Shown here piece after piece: positions 44,259 to 53,528 of a DNA stretch of 64,000 nucleotides. Each line of letters begins with the position of its first letter. The first letter of the stretch is position 1. This stretch comes from CAINVV01 sp037137375. GTDB lineage: Bacteria; Bacteroidota; Bacteroidia; Bacteroidales; Prolixibacteraceae. Below the pieces are notes generated by a model. That model saw only the letters and a list, made by a program, of their open reading frames with translations, was not told the DNA's origin and did not search any database. Made by a program: the position numbers and the translations under genes. The DNA lies in the NCBI GenBank assembly GCA_037137375.1, contig JBAXKJ010000005.1:124001-188000 (forward strand), read 5' to 3'.

Positions 44259-45317
44259 TTACAATCTTACGATCCGTTTGATAACGACCTGTTTATCAAA
44301 TGTAAATCGCATAAAATAGACTCCTGCTCCAAGTCCAAACTTCGAAGCAAAAAGTTCATCGTTATGCAAACCTGGACCCTGAGACTGATTTTTGAATATC
44401 CAGCCTATTGTCTTACCCGACATCTCATATAAATCTATGGAAACATCCATGGATTCAGGTAAGACATAGCTATAAGTCAGCTGATCTTTAAATGGATTAG
44501 GTGAGATAACTACCTCGACTTCGGAAGCAGGCAAAGCCGTTGGAGAAGATTGAGCAACGGTTGCAAGGACACCTTTCTTTTCGTAAAGTTGTTGGATGTT
44601 GTAATTGGCAGTTTTAGTGACAACAGGAGGAACTCCATTGGATCTTGTTTCGACAACATTCAGATTCAGCAATGGATACCGATATCCGTCTGCATACCAA
44701 CTATATCTTACAATATTGAAATCGGTTGTACCGCATACGTTGTTTTGCTGTCCGTTTTTTACTGATTTAACCCGTAGAATATCCTTAATCACACGATCCG
44801 GGAGGATGAGTGTGCCATAGGCATCGGCAGAAACTGTAAAATCGCCTGCTAAATCTATTTTGCTCGTACCATCGAAGATTGCAACACCTTCAAAATGATC
44901 GGTATATTGATTTCCATAGGCAAATGGATATTTCATCTTGAGAACAGGATCAATATAGACTAGTGACAATTTCAGGTCATTATTTATATAACCTGCCTCT
45001 TCCAAACTAGTTGATGAGGAGTTCAAAAAGTACTGATAGCCATTCTCTGCGAGTACCAGATTGAAGGCAGCTAATCCGGACAATCTTTGCAACGTGGGAA
45101 ATTGGACCGAACTGCATTGGCTTTTATCGGTCAATTGTATGTGGGAAAAATCCCATTCCTGGTTAGGCCCCGAAGTACCGGGATCTGGAAACTGGATTTC
45201 CTGGTAAGTGTTTGAATCATTTATTCTCAATGAATTATTCAGGAAAGTCAGGGAGGTTTGTGCGGTAAGACCAACTGGAAGGAGTATCAGCAGAAATGCA
45301 AAAAGCCTTGTTTTCAT
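44259..45317 (-). CDS. Secreted protein with T9SS C-terminal sorting domain
   Basis: A 352-residue secreted protein. Residues 1-19 form a Sec signal (MKTRLFAFLLILLPVG). The middle part is beta-rich without a family I recognise. The last about 80 residues form a type A T9SS sorting domain: VVISPNPFKDQLTYSYVLP, YEMSGKTIG, GLGAGVYFMRF and VIKRIVRL. It should be exported across the outer membrane by the type IX system. The system components are not in the window. Confidence 0.85.
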   Translation of the reverse strand: MKTRLFAFLLILLPVGLTAQTSLTFLNNSLRINDSNTYQEIQFPDPGTSGPNQEWDFSHIQLTDKSQCSSVQFPTLQRLSGLAAFNLVLAENGYQYFLNSSSTSLEEAGYINNDLKLSLVYIDPVLKMKYPFAYGNQYTDHFEGVAIFDGTSKIDLAGDFTVSADAYGTLILPDRVIKDILRVKSVKNGQQNNVCGTTDFNIVRYSWYADGYRYPLLNLNVVETRSNGVPPVVTKTANYNIQQLYEKKGVLATVAQSSPTALPASEVEVVISPNPFKDQLTYSYVLPESMDVSIDLYEMSGKTIGWIFKNQSQGPGLHNDELFASKFGLGAGVYFMRFTFDKQVVIKRIVRL

Positions 45318-45495
45318 GACTCAAAAATCAGTTTAAAAGGGTACAACCACGACCACAACTTTTTAATATGATAAAGATAGTGAAATCTATGATTATGATT
45401 TCCAAAATTGGTGGTTCTCATGATACAAAAAATTCTGAATATGATAAATATTTAATTCTCAATATTAACTTTACATACTTCTTAATTTTTTCAAG

Positions 45496-47130
45496 ATGAG
45501 TCAACAACGAAAATATACAATTCCTGCCATGCTTCAGAATAGTTTTGGTCAATATGGACCAAGACCTTCATTGGTTTTTGCAGGGGAGGAAAGCTGCACG
45601 TACGCTCAGCTTGAAGAGGAGGTAAACCGGGTGATGCTTCAACTTTTTTCATTGGGAATTTCCAAGGGTGATAGAATTGCCATTCTTAGTACTAATATGC
45701 CCAATTGGGGAATCGCTTATTTTGCCATAACTTCAACCGGTGCAGTAGTTGTACCCATTCTTCCTGATTTTTCTATCGTCGAAATCAACAATATAATCGA
45801 ACATTCTGAGCCAAAAGTGATTTTTGTCTCAGAAAATCTTTTGTCCAAAGTTGAGCGGCAAACAGCCGATCCATCTAAAGTGATCATCGGGATTGAAAAA
45901 TTTGATAAAATCTCAGGGCTCGATGCTACCGGGGTAAATACTATTGAAAATATCGCTTTTGACATCGTGGACGAAGATGATCTGGCTTCAATTATTTATA
46001 CTTCAGGAACAACAGGAAAATCAAAGGGTGTAATGCTCACCCATATAAATATCGTTTGGGACGCACAGCAAGGAGGGCTGATTCATCCAATTAGTTCTGA
46101 GGACCGGTTCTTGTCATTGCTTCCACTTTCTCACGCTTATGAGAATACAATTGGTTTTATTTTTGCCGTAATGTATGGTGCATCTGTCCATTACCTTAGG
46201 AAACTTCCAACTCCTGCGGTATTGCTTCCAGCTTTGCAGGCGGTGAAACCGACCATCATGCTCACTGTCCCGTTAATCATTGAGAAAATTTACAAAAAAC
46301 AGATTCAGCCGGTATTTTGTAAAAATTCATTCATCAGATTATTGTATTCCATTCAACCAATTCGGTTACTTCTCCATCGGATGGCCGGTAAAAAATTGAT
46401 GAAGACTTTTGGCGGAGAGTTACACTTCTTTGGAATTGGCGGTGCAAAGTTGGATCCCACAGTTGAAAAATTCCTGAAAGAAGCTGGATTTCCTTATTCA
46501 ATCGGCTTCGGTCTTACGGAAACGGCTCCTCTTGCTGCAGGAGCTGGACCAGCTGCTACCCGGCTCAATACAATAGGTCCGGCCATGCCCGGGTGTGAGG
46601 TGAAGATCAATCAGCCTGATAGCAAAAATGGTCAGGGAGAGATTTGGATCAAAGGACCAAATGTGATGAGAGGCTATTACAAGGAACCTGCCTTAACCAA
46701 AGAGGTCCTTACCGAAGATGGATGGTTTAAAACAGGTGACTTAGGCTCTTTTGACAAAAAAGGTTACCTGGCATTTAAAGGACGCTTGAAAAACATGATC
46801 GTCAGTGCATCAGGAGAAAATATTTATCCCGAAGAGATTGAATCGGTGATCAATAATTTCAAAAATGTAGTTGAATCACTCGTTATTCAACGGAAAGGGA
46901 AACTTGTGGCATTGGTGCGTTTAAACATGGAAGAGCTTGAAGCTCAGTACCAGGTTCTACTGGATCAAGCAGAACTGTACAATGAAAAAATGGATGAATT
47001 GATTCAGGAGCTTCAACAGTATGTGAATTCTCATGTCAATAAATTCTCCCAGGTTCAAATGATATTGTTACAGGAAGAACCATTCGAAAGAACCCCAACT
47101 CAGAAAATAAAAAGATTTCTTTACGCTTAG
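45496..47130 (+). CDS. Long-chain acyl-CoA synthetase (AMP-forming)
   Basis: A 544-residue ANL-superfamily enzyme that activates fatty acids to acyl-CoA through acyl-AMP. Motifs: P-loop YTSGTTGKSKG, YSIGFGLTETAP (A5), GWFKTGDLG (A7) and the hinge region GRLKNMIVSASGENIYPEE (A8). There is no signal peptide. It stands alone between divergent T9SS cargo and a convergent hypothetical gene. It could feed membrane lipid turnover; chain-length preference cannot be read from the sequence. Confidence 0.92.
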   Translation: MSQQRKYTIPAMLQNSFGQYGPRPSLVFAGEESCTYAQLEEEVNRVMLQLFSLGISKGDRIAILSTNMPNWGIAYFAITSTGAVVVPILPDFSIVEINNIIEHSEPKVIFVSENLLSKVERQTADPSKVIIGIEKFDKISGLDATGVNTIENIAFDIVDEDDLASIIYTSGTTGKSKGVMLTHINIVWDAQQGGLIHPISSEDRFLSLLPLSHAYENTIGFIFAVMYGASVHYLRKLPTPAVLLPALQAVKPTIMLTVPLIIEKIYKKQIQPVFCKNSFIRLLYSIQPIRLLLHRMAGKKLMKTFGGELHFFGIGGAKLDPTVEKFLKEAGFPYSIGFGLTETAPLAAGAGPAATRLNTIGPAMPGCEVKINQPDSKNGQGEIWIKGPNVMRGYYKEPALTKEVLTEDGWFKTGDLGSFDKKGYLAFKGRLKNMIVSASGENIYPEEIESVINNFKNVVESLVIQRKGKLVALVRLNMEELEAQYQVLLDQAELYNEKMDELIQELQQYVNSHVNKFSQVQMILLQEEPFERTPTQKIKRFLYA

Positions 47131-47155
47131 CGGACAAAATTGAGCAAATTGCTGA

Positions 47156-47893
47156 TTATCCAAACTGGCTCTCTATGGTAAGATCGGTTACCTGAACAAT
47201 GATTGTCGAGCCCATTACCTTTGCGAACCGATAGGTCAGAATGTATTCATAATCCTTTTCGGAATATTTGTCTACCGCTCCACCATCCTCTTTGGTACTT
47301 ATCATGTTTTCGAATGCCGGTAAGAATTTCGAAGTACGGTCTTCCGCATTTTTAAAATTCTTATTGGTGCCTTTCCTGTCATTCGCTTTTATCCATCCAC
47401 CTTCGGAATTGGCTTTTAAGTTGCTGCATTGTGTTCCAAGGTCCAAAAAGGTTTTCTTAACAGCTCCAAGGTTTGGATTTTTATTCACCAACGCTTTAGA
47501 AGCAGAGCGGACATATTCGGCTTTTCCTCGGGTACCAAACTCTGCAGAAAGCAAATATCCTGTCAATTTAGATTTGTAGCAGGTTCCACCCATCCCAATT
47601 TCATCATCCACCTGAACATAACCCTGGCTTTTCATTTTTGCCATGAAAGCATCTTTGGTTAATCCGGTATAAGACCTTAACTCGGAAACAGAATTTTTCA
47701 CTTCAGGGGCCACTGGTTTTGCAGGTCCGGAGGATGATTCTTTGTCCTTTGAAGGTACTTTTGCCTTCGGGGCAATCGCACTTTTCGTTTTGTTTAAGAG
47801 CCCTTTAATGCCCTGAGAATTAGCATTGGTCTGGCAAATCACTACGATCAACATGGCCGAAAACAAGATTCTTACGAAATTTTTCATTTTCAT
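47156..47893 (-). CDS. Secreted hypothetical protein
   Basis: I do not recognise this 245-residue protein. It has a signal peptide (about residues 1-27, LFSAMLIVVICQTNANSQG), a Lys/Pro/Ser-rich low-complexity linker (about 38-65) and a globular domain with two Cys (GGTCYKSK and GTQCSNLK) that could form a disulfide. It is convergent with the acyl-CoA synthetase gene, 25 bp away. A periplasmic location is likely. Confidence 0.7.
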   Translation of the reverse strand: MKMKNFVRILFSAMLIVVICQTNANSQGIKGLLNKTKSAIAPKAKVPSKDKESSSGPAKPVAPEVKNSVSELRSYTGLTKDAFMAKMKSQGYVQVDDEIGMGGTCYKSKLTGYLLSAEFGTRGKAEYVRSASKALVNKNPNLGAVKKTFLDLGTQCSNLKANSEGGWIKANDRKGTNKNFKNAEDRTSKFLPAFENMISTKEDGGAVDKYSEKDYEYILTYRFAKVMGSTIIVQVTDLTIESQFG

Positions 47894-47995
47894 TATGGGT
47901 TTTGGATAATGTGTTTTCTTATTAAAGTTAGGTATTCATATTTTGTTAAATATGAATATACGAATATAACAATTAAAGAAATATAATCATTGAAA

Positions 47996-49165
47996 TCATT
48001 TCCTCACAGAAAACTTGAAAATAGTCTGGGATTTATATTTTTCTCCGGGTCTTAATATTGTATTTGGAAATGTTGGCTGATTGGGTGAATCTGGGAAATG
48101 CTGCGTTTCGAAGCAAAACCCCGCATTTTTCACAAATAGCTTCCCTCCCCTACCCATCACTTTCTCACTGAGGTTGTTTCCGGTGTAAAAAATGATACCC
48201 GGTTCAGTAGTATACACCTGGAGAATCCTTCCGGTTACAGGATCAAAAGCGTTAGCGGCCAGGGATAAACGACCCGATTGATTCCTCAAAACATAGGTAA
48301 GGTCATATCCCTTTGCCGAGACCAGTTGTTCGTTGTTGTCTCCTATTCGTTTACCGATTGGCTGGGGAGTGGTAAAGTCAAATGGTGTACCCTTCACATT
48401 CAGAATTTTTCCGGTAGGAATAATCTCGCTATTCGCCTCCAGATATTGATCGGCAAAAATGGTAACTTCTGTCTTCAATATTTTAGCCTCTCCGCCTCCG
48501 GAAAGATTAAAATAGCTATGATTCGTCAGGGTAACAGGTGTGGCTTTGTCAGTTGTTGCAGCATAATTTATTTTAAGCTCATTGTCGTTGGTGAGTGTGT
48601 AAGTGACAGTCACATTTAAATTTCCCGGATAGCCCTCTTCACCATCTTTACTGAAGTAATTCATTCTTAAGGCTATCTCCTTTTTGCCAGGAACCTCTTC
48701 GATATTCCAGATTCTTTTGTTAAATCCCTTCAAGCCCCCATGAATATTGGCAGTTAGGATGTACTCCTGACCGTCGAGCGTAAATTTTTTATTCGAAATA
48801 CGGTTTCCTACCCGCCCGATGGTTGCTCCAATGCTGGGACTGGTCAGGTCTGTATAGGATTTTAGGGAATCCAAACCAAGCACCACACTACCCATTTTCC
48901 CATTTTTATCTGGAGTAATGATATCGGTTATCTTACCACCGTAATTGATCACTTTTACCTGCATGCCGTTGAGGTTTGTGAGCGTGTACTCATAGATTTT
49001 CTGTCCTTCGGCTTCACAAGCAAAAACTTTTTGGATGGAAGGCCTTGCCGGCAATTTCCCCGGACTACTTACGTGATCACGAACTGCCTGACCGAATAAT
49101 GTAAAAGTAAGACTAGTGAGCAACAGAAGGCAAAATGGTTTGAACCAAAAACGATTTCTTTTCAT
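47996..49165 (-). CDS. galM: Aldose 1-epimerase (mutarotase), exported
   Basis: A 389-residue GalM-family enzyme that interconverts alpha and beta sugar anomers. After a signal peptide (about residues 1-26) it shows NYGGKITDI, TIGRVGNRI, the catalytic His in TNHSYFNLSGG and the catalytic Glu region PGIIFYTGNNL, plus FCFETQHFPDSPN near the end, all standard for GalM. Export to the periplasm is common for Bacteroidota mutarotases. No sugar-use genes are adjacent, so the substrate is not defined. Confidence 0.93.
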   Translation of the reverse strand: MKRNRFWFKPFCLLLLTSLTFTLFGQAVRDHVSSPGKLPARPSIQKVFACEAEGQKIYEYTLTNLNGMQVKVINYGGKITDIITPDKNGKMGSVVLGLDSLKSYTDLTSPSIGATIGRVGNRISNKKFTLDGQEYILTANIHGGLKGFNKRIWNIEEVPGKKEIALRMNYFSKDGEEGYPGNLNVTVTYTLTNDNELKINYAATTDKATPVTLTNHSYFNLSGGGEAKILKTEVTIFADQYLEANSEIIPTGKILNVKGTPFDFTTPQPIGKRIGDNNEQLVSAKGYDLTYVLRNQSGRLSLAANAFDPVTGRILQVYTTEPGIIFYTGNNLSEKVMGRGGKLFVKNAGFCFETQHFPDSPNQPTFPNTILRPGEKYKSQTIFKFSVRK

Positions 49166-49391
49166 ACTGAAGTTTGGTAATTAATTAAATGGCGCCTCTA
49201 ATATTTGGTAAAGTTCAATAATTCAAAATTAGATATTATTGCTAATTATCAATTGTCAACTATCTAATAAAATGGTGGGATAACTTCACATCTTTCTTTT
49301 GGGAAAAACCAGATTCGTAAAGGGCTATTGGATTTTGATCCTAAAACCTGATGGGTCATTTGGGGTTCGATTATATGGACAATAAATGATT

Positions 49392-51257
49392 TCAGTTATG
49401 ACTTTTATTTTTAAAATTTTTCTGAATAATCTTTATCAATTGGCTTTTACTGATGGGTTTTACACCATAATCATTACATCCGGCCTTTATTGCCTTTACC
49501 CTGTCTCCATCAAATCCGTAAGCCGTTAGTGCTATAATAATTACATCTTGATTAAATTCCCGGATTTGGCGTGTGGCTTCATAACCGTCCATTTCGGGTA
49601 GCTGAATATCCATTAGGATCAAATCAATATCAGGATTCTGGCGGCAAATATCAACGGCCTCAATCCCGGTAACAGCTTCAATGACTTCCTTACCAAAATG
49701 ATTGACTTGTATGGCAAGCAACCTTTCCGAAGTCTCGTCGTCCTCAACGATTAATATTTTCAACTTGTTCATCCACTTTTCTGCAGCAGGAATAAGTGTT
49801 GCGTATTTAAATAGATGATTCACATTTGATTTTTCTTGGCGTGGAAGTGTAAAATAAAAGGTACTCCCTTTCCCAACTTCACTTTCAATCCAGATCTCTC
49901 CCTCATTCCTATCAACAAATTCTTTACATAAGATCAATCCCAGTCCGGTCCCCTTCTCATTTTGAGTGCCTTTTGTAGAATAACTTTCGCCGATCAGGAA
50001 CAAATTGTCAAGTCTTGATTTTTCGATGCCAATTCCAGTATCACTTAAAGAAATAGTTAGTTCGTTTTGTTGCTTTTTAACGGATATGGTTACAGAGCCA
50101 CCCGGATGCGAGAATTTAGCTGCATTTGAAAACAGGTTTCTCAATACTGTGCTTATCATGTTCTTATCGGCATAGACCATGGCACTTTCCGGTAATTTCT
50201 TTTTAATACTCAACTCCTTTTGTTGGAAAATTTCAAAGGATAAAAGAGTGGTTTCATTGATAAGGTCAACTAAATCGAAATACTCCGGATTGAGCGCCAT
50301 TCTGCCGGTTTGGGACCTGGACCAATCCATCAGATTCATCAACAATTTCATGGCTTGTCCGGATGATTTCTTAATGATTTGGGCATAATTCTCAGTCCCT
50401 TCATAATTTTTTTGGCTTATCTGATCCAATAAAAGTTCACTGAATCCAAGAATGGAATTGAAGGGGCTTCTGAGGTCGTGGGCAATAATAGAGAAGAATT
50501 TGTCTTTCGTCGCATTCAATTTTAGCAGCTCTGCGTTTTTTAACATGATTTCCTCTTCTGCCTTCTTGCGCCCGGTAATGTCTTGAAAGAAACCATAAAC
50601 TTTGCGGTGTTTTAAATCAGCTTTTCCAATGGCATGAACATTCCTCAGATTTTTGTTTGCTGTGATGATTTCAAGTTCTAAATCAAATGGTTCACCGAAT
50701 TCGATTGCACGTTGCACTGCCTTTTCAATTATAGGTCTGGATTCAGGAGTATAAAAATCAATTCCTTTTTCAACATCCGGATTAAAGAGTTGACTAATTT
50801 CATGCAATTTATAAACTTCTTCAGTCCAGGTCTGTTCCATAGTATCAATATCAAACTCCCAGCCACCTACCCTTCCAATTTTTTCTGCTTCGGAGAGTAA
50901 TTGCCTGCTCCTTATCAACGCATCTTCTGCTCGCTTGCGTTCGGTGATGTCTATCACATTTGCAAGCCATCCTGTCCTTTTCTTTCCATCGTAAAAGGGT
51001 GTAATGATTACTTGCACAGGAATTCGTACACCACCTTTGTTTACAAATATTAATTCGAATCCTTCTTTTGGCGCCTTATTGGCAAGGGTAAGCTGAAATG
51101 CTTCACCGATAGCCTGAAGTTGATCCGCTGGCCAATACACATAAGGTGTTGTTTTCCCGGTCAGTTCTTTAGCCGACCAACCAAAAAGCTTACAAAAAGA
51201 GGGATTGACATAAGTTTGACGACCTTCGTCATCAACTATGGCAATTCCGCTGCTCAA
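49392..51257 (-). CDS. Hybrid sensor histidine kinase (PAS-PAS-HisKA-HATPase-REC)
   Basis: A 621-residue signal protein read from a TTG at 51257. Two PAS/PAC units (about residues 1-112 and 118-235, ending NVIDITERKRAE and DITGRKKAEEE) precede the HisKA helix with His260 (IIAHDLRSP), an HATPase with GIGIEKSRL and GTGLGLILCKEF, and a C-terminal receiver with phospho-acceptor Asp550 (LILMDIQLPEMDG). No membrane segment is seen, so it is soluble. The frame is open upstream of the TTG for some codons (ASFRNSIESSLSSG) until a TGA, and the natural N-terminus lies in another frame at 51266-51445, so the gene carries a frameshift. The output partner is unknown. Confidence 0.88.
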   Translation of the reverse strand: MSSGIAIVDDEGRQTYVNPSFCKLFGWSAKELTGKTTPYVYWPADQLQAIGEAFQLTLANKAPKEGFELIFVNKGGVRIPVQVIITPFYDGKKRTGWLANVIDITERKRAEDALIRSRQLLSEAEKIGRVGGWEFDIDTMEQTWTEEVYKLHEISQLFNPDVEKGIDFYTPESRPIIEKAVQRAIEFGEPFDLELEIITANKNLRNVHAIGKADLKHRKVYGFFQDITGRKKAEEEIMLKNAELLKLNATKDKFFSIIAHDLRSPFNSILGFSELLLDQISQKNYEGTENYAQIIKKSSGQAMKLLMNLMDWSRSQTGRMALNPEYFDLVDLINETTLLSFEIFQQKELSIKKKLPESAMVYADKNMISTVLRNLFSNAAKFSHPGGSVTISVKKQQNELTISLSDTGIGIEKSRLDNLFLIGESYSTKGTQNEKGTGLGLILCKEFVDRNEGEIWIESEVGKGSTFYFTLPRQEKSNVNHLFKYATLIPAAEKWMNKLKILIVEDDETSERLLAIQVNHFGKEVIEAVTGIEAVDICRQNPDIDLILMDIQLPEMDGYEATRQIREFNQDVIIIALTAYGFDGDRVKAIKAGCNDYGVKPISKSQLIKIIQKNFKNKSHN

Positions 51258-51265
51258 AGATGATT

Positions 51266-51445
51266 CTATGGAATTTCGGAAACTAGCTCAGACAAAACCT
51301 TTTCTTTTGCCATAATAAGCTCCTTGTTCTGTATTTCAAACTCCGATTGAAACGTCTCAAATTCATGAAGTAGTTCAAGAATTTCCGCTTCGGTGAGTTG
51401 GATGTTGGATTCTGCTGCACGTTGGCGGATGTCTTTAAATTTCAT
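51266..51445 (-). pseudogene. Frameshifted N-terminal part of the hybrid histidine kinase
   Basis: A 59-codon frame starting ATG at 51445 encodes MKFKDIRQRAAESNIQLTEA and a coiled-coil (LLHEFETFQSEFEIQNKELI), then stops at 51266. This is the usual N-terminal helix that leads into the first PAS domain. Joining SELVS here to FRNSIESS in the kinase frame needs a one-base shift near 51270-51290. The coding potential therefore continues across two frames. Confidence 0.75.
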
Positions 51446-51607
51446 TGGATGGTATATTATAAAAGTGATGTACCAGCATCAAGATGTAAACTGGATAATG
51501 GTTCTCCAACAACTTAACCTAGTGCAACATTTGTAAGACAAAATTGTTCAATCAAACACCAAATATTTGGAAGGGTTGGTTTTGAACTGATAGTTTGGAA
51601 AAAATAC

Positions 51608-52192
51608 TTATCGGAATTTTTTTTCGGCATTTTTTACTTTTTCAAGAGGTACCAGATTCCCGATAAAGCGAATTCTTTTACCGGTAGTAGATGATTCAAC
51701 CTCAACATTGGCCAGGTTGCCGTTTCCAAGCAGCGTCAAAAAGACCTCTTCATTCCTACCTTTGTTAAATACAAGATACCGAATCGTAATAACTCCTTTC
51801 TTATCCACATTTTCAGAATAATCAGATACTCGTCCGCTAACTGATACGGAGCCAATCCCTTTAGCTTCCTGCTTAAAAGAAAGACGAATATGTCCCGTTT
51901 CACCCCTCATCGAAAGACTATTCCTTGGATCATCATTTTGAATAGGCGACCCATTTTTATCGTAAATGGTTTTCACTTCAAGTGACCATTTCTTTTGATC
52001 AATAGCCCTCTTCGCAGTCACAAAATAGAGGCTGTCGACTAACTGATTCGCTTTCTTGACCATGGCTCGCTTTTCTTTCCTTGTTGGGCCTTTTAAATTT
52101 CCGTTGGCTTCTTTGGTTTGACCAACACATGAGAGCTCACTATTTAGCATGATCAGGATCAATGCAGCGACACAAAATAGAATTTTTTTCAT
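51608..52192 (-). CDS. Secreted DUF4251-like protein
   Basis: A 194-residue exported protein with a signal peptide (about residues 1-24) and a charged stretch (GPTRKEKRAMVKKANQLVDS) followed by a beta-rich domain with GRVSDYSENVDKKGVITIRY and FLTLLGNGNLANVEVES. The pattern resembles the DUF4251 family of Bacteroidota, whose role is not known. I place it there by general look only. Confidence 0.65.
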   Translation of the reverse strand: MKKILFCVAALILIMLNSELSCVGQTKEANGNLKGPTRKEKRAMVKKANQLVDSLYFVTAKRAIDQKKWSLEVKTIYDKNGSPIQNDDPRNSLSMRGETGHIRLSFKQEAKGIGSVSVSGRVSDYSENVDKKGVITIRYLVFNKGRNEEVFLTLLGNGNLANVEVESSTTGKRIRFIGNLVPLEKVKNAEKKFR

Positions 52193-52214
52193 AGCAGAAA
52201 CCTTAATTTTTTAT

Positions 52215-52222
52215 TAGATTTG
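52215..52222 (+). promoter_or_regulatory. Bacteroidota-type -7 promoter element
   Basis: TAGATTTG matches TAnnTTTG. Its expected transcription start (about 52229) falls at or after the ATG at 52228, which favours the ATG at 52249 as the start of the isochorismatase-like gene. Confidence 0.4.
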
Positions 52223-52248
52223 AGTCAATGAACCCAAAACTCAATGCA

Positions 52249-52872
52249 ATGACAAGATATAAAGTACTTCTCATATTAGCTCTACTTTTCCCTTTAATAA
52301 TTTGCGCACAGACGAAGCTGGATCAGGTAAAAACAGCGCTCCTGATTGTTGATATTCAGGATTTCTATTTCCCTGGCGAAGGCCCTGGATTGTTCCATGC
52401 AGAGGAAGCAAGCCTGGCAGCGAAGGAGGTATTGGGAATTTTCAGGAATCAGAAACAGTTGGTCGTTCATGTGAGGCACCAGTCAAAAAAAGGTTTCGAA
52501 ATTCGTGCCAATGTTGCCCCCATCAACGGAGAGAAAGTAATTACCAAACAGGAAGTTAACAGCTTTCAAAAAACAGATTTACAGGAATACCTGAAGAGTA
52601 ATGCAATCAATAGACTGGTAATCATAGGAATGCAGACGCAAATGTGCCTCGAAGGTGCAGTGAGGGCCGCCCATGACTTTGGCTATGATTGTATCGTCGT
52701 ACAAGACGCCTGCGCCACGAGGGATCTAAAATTTGGAGATAAAATGGTTAAGGCGGAAGATGTCCAGACAGCAGTTCTGGCCACCCTTAAGGATGGCCGA
52801 TATGCCAAAGTCATTGATCTAATGGATTTTAAAGAGAATAATAAAAAATACCTATTTCAGCCGACAGAGTAA
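52249..52872 (+). CDS. Exported cysteine hydrolase of the isochorismatase fold
   Basis: A 207-residue protein from the ATG at 52249 (the ATG at 52228 would add seven residues). It has a signal peptide ending LIICAQ, then the isochorismatase-like domain: ALLIVDIQDFY with the catalytic Asp, VITKQEVNSF with the catalytic Lys, and GMQTQMCLEGAVRAAHDFGY with the catalytic Cys, followed by DACAT. The family includes nicotinamidases and other amidases. The secretion signal is unusual for the family. The exact substrate is unknown. Confidence 0.85.
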   Translation: MTRYKVLLILALLFPLIICAQTKLDQVKTALLIVDIQDFYFPGEGPGLFHAEEASLAAKEVLGIFRNQKQLVVHVRHQSKKGFEIRANVAPINGEKVITKQEVNSFQKTDLQEYLKSNAINRLVIIGMQTQMCLEGAVRAAHDFGYDCIVVQDACATRDLKFGDKMVKAEDVQTAVLATLKDGRYAKVIDLMDFKENNKKYLFQPTE

Positions 52873-52897
52873 TCATCTTAACCCGATAAATTCTATT

Positions 52898-53476
52898 GTG
52901 ATGAACTTTAAACTTGTCATTATCATCGCCTTCTGCTATCTGTATGGATTTTTTGAAATATTCATGAGCATGAGGCAGCGTTGGAAACGAAAAAGCGACA
53001 TTGTTAAAGCAGGCGATAAAGGAAGTGTATGGATCCTCCTTTCACTTATCGCAGTTGGATATTTTCTTGCTTTCAGTTTTGCTTTTAACAAATTTGGCAG
53101 AATTTATCATTGGGATGCCCTGTTTCTAACCGGAGCCATAACGGTCACCATAGGGATGATCATAAGAATTATCTCAATTCAAACGCTTAAACAGCACTTT
53201 ACCTATACTGTCACAGAGATTGAGAATCACGAATTGATTGAGTCGGGATTATATAAGAACATCAGGCACCCTGGATATCTGGGACAATTGCTGATCTTTC
53301 TGGGAACTTCAATTGCATTATCGAACTGGTTATCAATGATTTTTATGATGATTCCTGTTCTAATTGGATTTATTAACCGGATTCGTGTGGAGGAAAGATT
53401 TATGATCAAACAACTCGGCCAGAAATATATTGATTATCAAAAACGAACGAAGAAATTGATCCCAACAATTTATTAG
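52898..53476 (+). CDS. Isoprenylcysteine carboxyl methyltransferase-family membrane protein
   Basis: A 192-residue integral membrane methyltransferase-like protein with about five helices. The C-terminal SAM-binding signature is intact: GLYKNIRHPGYLGQLL, then RIRVEERFMIKQLGQKYIDY. In bacteria such proteins methylate lipids or small molecules; no isoprenylated proteins are expected here. It lies 25 bp after the isochorismatase-like gene and 52 bp before the glycosidase gene, so the three may form one transcript. Confidence 0.85.
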   Translation: MMNFKLVIIIAFCYLYGFFEIFMSMRQRWKRKSDIVKAGDKGSVWILLSLIAVGYFLAFSFAFNKFGRIYHWDALFLTGAITVTIGMIIRIISIQTLKQHFTYTVTEIENHELIESGLYKNIRHPGYLGQLLIFLGTSIALSNWLSMIFMMIPVLIGFINRIRVEERFMIKQLGQKYIDYQKRTKKLIPTIY

Positions 53477-53528
53477 ATCCGGTTACCTTCAAAGGAGCTA
53501 CCGGAATAAAACTACAAAATCAGCAATA

